Source: an uncultured Devosia sp. (GTDB lineage Bacteria > Pseudomonadota > Alphaproteobacteria > Rhizobiales > Devosiaceae). Taken from it: a stretch of 64,000 nt of DNA. The stretch covers positions 62,001-126,000 of the forward strand of contig NZ_CAJXJS010000001.1 in NCBI RefSeq assembly GCF_913055165.1. Reading direction: 5' to 3'. Under the pieces are notes generated by a model that saw only the letters and a program-made list of their open reading frames with translations, did not search any database and had not been told where the DNA came from. This document shows, piece by piece, positions 60,865 through 64,000 of this stretch; the stretch's first letter is position 1, and every line of letters begins with the position of its first letter. Position numbers and translations under genes: made by a program.

Positions 60865-61914
60865 ATGGAAGACGCGGTCATATTCGACAAGGTCAATATC
60901 GTCTTCGGTGCCAATCCTGAATTGGCCTTGCCGTTGATGGACCAGGGCAAGTCGCGCCAGGAGATTCAGCAGGAAACCAAGCAGATCCTGGGCGTCCATG
61001 ATTGCTCGCTACGCGTAAAATCCGGGGAAATCCTGGTGCTGATGGGTCTGTCAGGCTCCGGCAAGTCGACCCTGTTGCGCGCGGTCAACGGGCTCAATCC
61101 GGTGGTGCGCGGGTCCGTGCAGGTCATCGACCAGGGCAAATCGGTCAATCCGGCGGCCTGCAGCCAGGAGGAACTGTTGCGCCTGCGGCGCAAGTCGGTG
61201 GCCATGGTGTTCCAGCAATTCGCCCTGCTGCCCTGGCGCTCAGTGCTCGACAATGTCGGACTGGGCCTGGAGCTGGCCGGCATGTCGCGCCGCGAACGCG
61301 AGGCCAAGGTGCGCGCGCAGCTCGATCTGGTGGGTCTGACCGATTGGGCCGACCGCAATGTGGGTCAGCTCTCCGGCGGCATGCAGCAGCGCGTGGGCCT
61401 TGCCCGCGCCTTTGCCACTGAGGCGCCGATCCTTTTGATGGACGAGCCGTTTTCGGCGCTCGACCCGCTGATCCGGGCACGCCTGCAGGATGAGCTGCTG
61501 GACCTTCAGTCCAAGCTCAAGCGCACGATCATCTTCGTGAGCCATGATTTGGACGAAGCCTTCAAGCTGGGCAACCGCATCGCGCTGATGGAGGGCGGAC
61601 GCATCGTTCAATGCGGTACGCCACAGGAAATCATCGCCAATCCGGCCGACGAATATGTCGAGGATTTCGTGGCGCATATGAACCCGCTCAGTGTGTTGCG
61701 GGCGATGGATGTGATGTCGCCCGCCATCGGCAAGGGGGAGCATGTGGTGCCGGCCGAGAGCCCACTTGCCGGCGTGATCGAACTTCTGGCCGGCGGAGCG
61801 CCTTCGGTCTGCGTTCGGGGGCCGGACGGTCAGCTGCTCGGCAGCATTGTCAGCCAGGACGTCGTCGCAGCCCTGCGTGCCAAGCCCGCCCGACCGGATG
61901 CGGGTGTCCTCTAG
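60865..61914 (+). CDS. choV: Choline ABC transporter ATP-binding protein ChoV
   Basis: 349 residues: Walker A MGLSGSGKST, Q-loop VFQQFALLPWRSV, signature LSGGMQQRVGLARAFATEA, Walker B LLMDEPFSALDPL, H-loop VSHDLDEAFKLG. The long N-terminal stretch before Walker A (FGANPELALPLMDQGKSRQE) and a shortened C-terminal domain are typical of ChoV/ProV ATPases. Completes the choXWV operon. Confidence 0.96.
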   Translation: MEDAVIFDKVNIVFGANPELALPLMDQGKSRQEIQQETKQILGVHDCSLRVKSGEILVLMGLSGSGKSTLLRAVNGLNPVVRGSVQVIDQGKSVNPAACSQEELLRLRRKSVAMVFQQFALLPWRSVLDNVGLGLELAGMSRREREAKVRAQLDLVGLTDWADRNVGQLSGGMQQRVGLARAFATEAPILLMDEPFSALDPLIRARLQDELLDLQSKLKRTIIFVSHDLDEAFKLGNRIALMEGGRIVQCGTPQEIIANPADEYVEDFVAHMNPLSVLRAMDVMSPAIGKGEHVVPAESPLAGVIELLAGGAPSVCVRGPDGQLLGSIVSQDVVAALRAKPARPDAGVL

Positions 61915-62010
61915 CGGCGTGGAACGGCAATGCCAATGCGGGCGGGAGAGCCCGATACGGCCGTGAGCGCAAATTTCAATATGATCCAGGGCTTCCTGCC
62001 GATCGACGAC

Positions 62011-62448
62011 CTACTGGCCTTTGGTCGGTTCGTCCTCGAAGATCACTACGCCCTTGCCCGGGTGTTCTCGATAGTGGGCCAGTCGGGATTGCAGTGAACC
62101 GACATGCAACTCGAGCTTATGCCCGTCCGGGTCAAGGAAGTAGGTCGAGGCACCTTCGCTCCGATTGTCTTTCCATATGGTACTGGCGGCGGACACCCGG
62201 GAGCTCAGTTCATCGTAGAATTCTTCAGCAACGCTAAGCGCGATGTGGGTGTAATCCGGGTGAGGCGACGACCGCACATGCTCGTCGTGAGACAAGCATA
62301 GCCACAGCGATCCGGCTTCCAAATATGCACCCTCCGACCATACCGCGCGGACGGCGCAGCCGAGGACGTCACGGTAGAATGCAAGCGAACGCTCGACGTC
62401 AGCCACAGCTAATGTGATGTGGTTCAGTCCGCTTACGCCTATGCTCAT
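62011..62448 (-). CDS. fosA: FosA-family fosfomycin glutathione transferase-like VOC protein
   Basis: 145 residues from ATG 62448 (MSIGVSGLNHITLAVADVER). All Mn ligands of FosA are present: His10, His68 (YTHIAL) and Glu113 (KLELHVG). The potassium loop SEGAS in WKDNRSEGASTYFLDPDG has both Ser, and the fosfomycin-contacting Thr12, Lys93 and Arg122 are in place. Such enzymes add glutathione to fosfomycin's epoxide. It stands alone on the minus strand. Whether it confers resistance or handles another epoxide cannot be judged from sequence. Confidence 0.88.
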   Translation of the reverse strand: MSIGVSGLNHITLAVADVERSLAFYRDVLGCAVRAVWSEGAYLEAGSLWLCLSHDEHVRSSPHPDYTHIALSVAEEFYDELSSRVSAASTIWKDNRSEGASTYFLDPDGHKLELHVGSLQSRLAHYREHPGKGVVIFEDEPTKGQ

Positions 62449-62711
62449 ATTCAACACCATGCACGCTTGATCCGTGTCCGTTATCGGACACACCAGTTAG
62501 TACATCAATGGCCGCCATGCGGTCGGATGTGCGGGGCCATGGCGCCAGCGCCGCGCCTTGACTGTCGTCACCAACCGGAAGCCTGCGCTTTGCCTCGGCA
62601 GACCTTGATCGGCAATGATCGGCGCACGGGCCTAGTCAGCCGCCGGCCGCCGTATTGCCCTTGATTGACTATGGTCAATGTCATGCTCGCAATGCAGAGC
62701 AAAATGGCCGC

Positions 62712-63482
62712 ATGATGCATGGCGAACCGATAGCAGCCGCAAGCTTGGGGGAAGAGGGGGCGGTCCCTGCCGCCACATCACTGCCGCTTGTGTGCACCAG
62801 CAAACTCACCAAGATCTACAGGATGGGCGAAGTCGAGGTGTTGGCGCTGGACGCGGTGGATTTCGCTGCGTCGGCGGGTGAGTTCGATGTGATCCTTGGG
62901 CCCTCCGGTTCGGGAAAGTCGACCTTCCTCAACCTTATTGGTGGTCTCGATACGCCGACCTCGGGCGAAGCCTGGTTCCAGGACCACCAGTTGGCAAAGG
63001 CCAGCGAAGCGGCGTTGACGCGCTACCGCCGCGACCATGTCGGCTTTGTCTTCCAGTTCTACAATCTGGTCCCCAGCCTGACGGCCCGCGAGAACGTGAA
63101 GCTGGTCACCGAGATTTCGCGCAGGCCCATGCGACCCGAGGAAGCGCTCGAACTGGTTGGCCTGTCGGACAGGATGGACCATTTTCCGGCGCAACTTTCC
63201 GGAGGCGAGCAGCAGCGGGTTGCCATCGCCCGCGCTATCGCCAAGCGGCCCGACTTGTTGTTGTGCGACGAACCCACAGGCGCACTGGATTCCAAAACCG
63301 GCGTGGTGGTCCTTGAGGCGCTGCTTCGGGTGAACGCCGAGTTCGACACGACCACGCTGGTCATCACCCATAATGTGGCCATCCGCGAGATCGCCCACCG
63401 CGTCGTCAATTTCGCCAATGGGCGGATTGTTTCGGTCGAGACGAACCAGACACGTCTCCCCGCTTCCGCGATAAGCTGGTGA
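62712..63482 (+). CDS. ABC transporter ATP-binding protein (LolD/MacB-type)
   Basis: 256 residues from ATG 62712 (another ATG follows immediately at 62715; no clear ribosome binding site). Walker [11 protein letters not shown]-loop [17 protein letters not shown], signature [20 protein letters not shown], Walker [18 protein letters not shown]-loop [15 protein letters not shown]: intact and typical of the LolD/MacB/FtsE type that works with FtsX-like permeases. The permease follows seven bases later. Confidence 0.92.
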   Translation: MMHGEPIAAASLGEEGAVPAATSLPLVCTSKLTKIYRMGEVEVLALDAVDFAASAGEFDVILGPSGSGKSTFLNLIGGLDTPTSGEAWFQDHQLAKASEAALTRYRRDHVGFVFQFYNLVPSLTARENVKLVTEISRRPMRPEEALELVGLSDRMDHFPAQLSGGEQQRVAIARAIAKRPDLLLCDEPTGALDSKTGVVVLEALLRVNAEFDTTTLVITHNVAIREIAHRVVNFANGRIVSVETNQTRLPASAISW

Positions 63483-63488
63483 TGCGCC

Positions 63489-64000
63489 ATGAACGCGCTG
63501 CACATCAAGCTGATCCGCGAATTGCGCCGCCTCTGGGCCCAGGTGGCGTCCATTGGCCTGGTCATCGCCGCCGGCGTGGCGGCCTTGATCATCGGCATGG
63601 GCACGTATCAGTCCCTCGAAAAGACCCGGGCCGACTACTATGCACGGAACAACTTCGCGGACGTCTTCGCCAGCGTGGCCCGCGCGCCCCGATCCCTGCT
63701 GCCGGCGATTGGTGAGCTGGACGGCGTCCTGGTCGTGGATGCGCGCATCGTCAGGCTCGCCCCCGCCGATGTCGAGGGCCTTGCCGAGCCCGCCTCGGTG
63801 CTCCTGATTTCTCTTCCAGCGGGCCCCCAGCCGCTCAACCAGCTTCACTTGCGCAGCGGGCGGCTCCCCGAAGCCGGCCAGACCACTGAGGCCGTCGTGA
63901 GCGAGGTCTTTGCCACCGCGCGGGGCCTGGTGCCCGGCTCTCGCCTCGATGTCGTCATGAACGGCACGCACCGTTCGGTCACCATCACCGGCATCGCGCT
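63489..64000 (+). CDS. FtsX-like ABC transporter permease, truncated by window edge
   Basis: Frame open from ATG 63489 to the right edge (170 residues). [20 protein letters not shown] then [20 protein letters not shown] is the N-terminal cytoplasmic segment plus first membrane helix of the MacB/LolCE/FtsX permease family. The remaining sequence matches the periplasmic MacB-like domain ([32 protein letters not shown]). Probably a large multi-domain exporter or lipoprotein-release permease. Confidence 0.85.
   Translation, partial: MNALHIKLIRELRRLWAQVASIGLVIAAGVAALIIGMGTYQSLEKTRADYYARNNFADVFASVARAPRSLLPAIGELDGVLVVDARIVRLAPADVEGLAEPASVLLISLPAGPQPLNQLHLRSGRLPEAGQTTEAVVSEVFATARGLVPGSRLDVVMNGTHRSVTITGIA

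Overview
This window is a GC-rich stretch of bacterial chromosome. It is packed with solute importers (TRAP, sugar-type CUT1 ABC, SsuABC-type ABC, choline ABC) and catabolic operons, many with overlapping start and stop codons. The bet/cho gene content, the NodD-like LysR protein and the duplicated CUT1 systems suggest an alphaproteobacterium of the Hyphomicrobiales, perhaps Devosia-like. That assignment is inference from gene content; no rRNA or other taxonomic marker is present. I recognised no tRNA, rRNA or CRISPR array.

Layout. 1-2678: an edge-truncated hydantoinase/5-oxoprolinase gene diverging from a MarR regulator across a nested-palindrome operator. 2738-5593: a TRAP transporter (dctPQM order). 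6111-12844: a GntR-LacI chimeric regulator diverging from a sugar-type ABC importer that ends in a fumarase/aspartase-superfamily lyase. 13241-31964: a large catabolic locus with a CoA-transferase, enoyl-CoA hydratase, aldehyde dehydrogenase, second CUT1 importer, GMC oxidoreductase, LacI regulator, Gfo/Idh dehydrogenase, large flavoprotein, PfkB kinase, second GMC enzyme, orphan binding protein and Dabb protein. Near-identical LacI-type palindromes precede three of its transcription units. 32050-33268: an IS3-family element with a broken transposase, next to a truncated gene remnant. 33858-36408: two tandem GT8 and one convergent DXD-type glycosyltransferase. 36529-38683: a YtrA-type GntR/ABC exporter operon with a perfect operator. 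38821-40671: a flavin monooxygenase and a DUF3237 protein. 40879-47075: an SsuABC-like importer with two metallo-beta-lactamase-fold hydrolases and an alpha/beta hydrolase, opposite a NodD-like regulator. 48217-53523: a ring hydroxylase, extradiol dioxygenase, fumarylacetoacetate-hydrolase-family protein, quercetinase-like bicupin and LysR, resembling aromatic/flavonoid degradation. 53692-61914: choline-O-sulfate/choline to glycine betaine (betICBA) diverging from the choline importer (choXWV). 62011-64000: a FosA-type gene and the start of a LolD/FtsX-type ABC transporter.

How the genes work together. Most of the window looks like a plant- or soil-derived carbon-acquisition region. Importers are coupled to oxidative enzymes, and each unit has a local regulator and a recognisable operator. 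Two cross-cutting patterns stand out. First, every one of the six solute-binding-protein genes is followed directly by a stable stem-loop, a likely device for raising binding-protein expression over permease expression. Second, one LacI operator motif links three separate promoters. The substrates of both sugar-type systems, and the pathway combining GMC, Gfo/Idh, kinase and CoA-transferase, cannot be named from sequence alone and are the best candidates for new biology.
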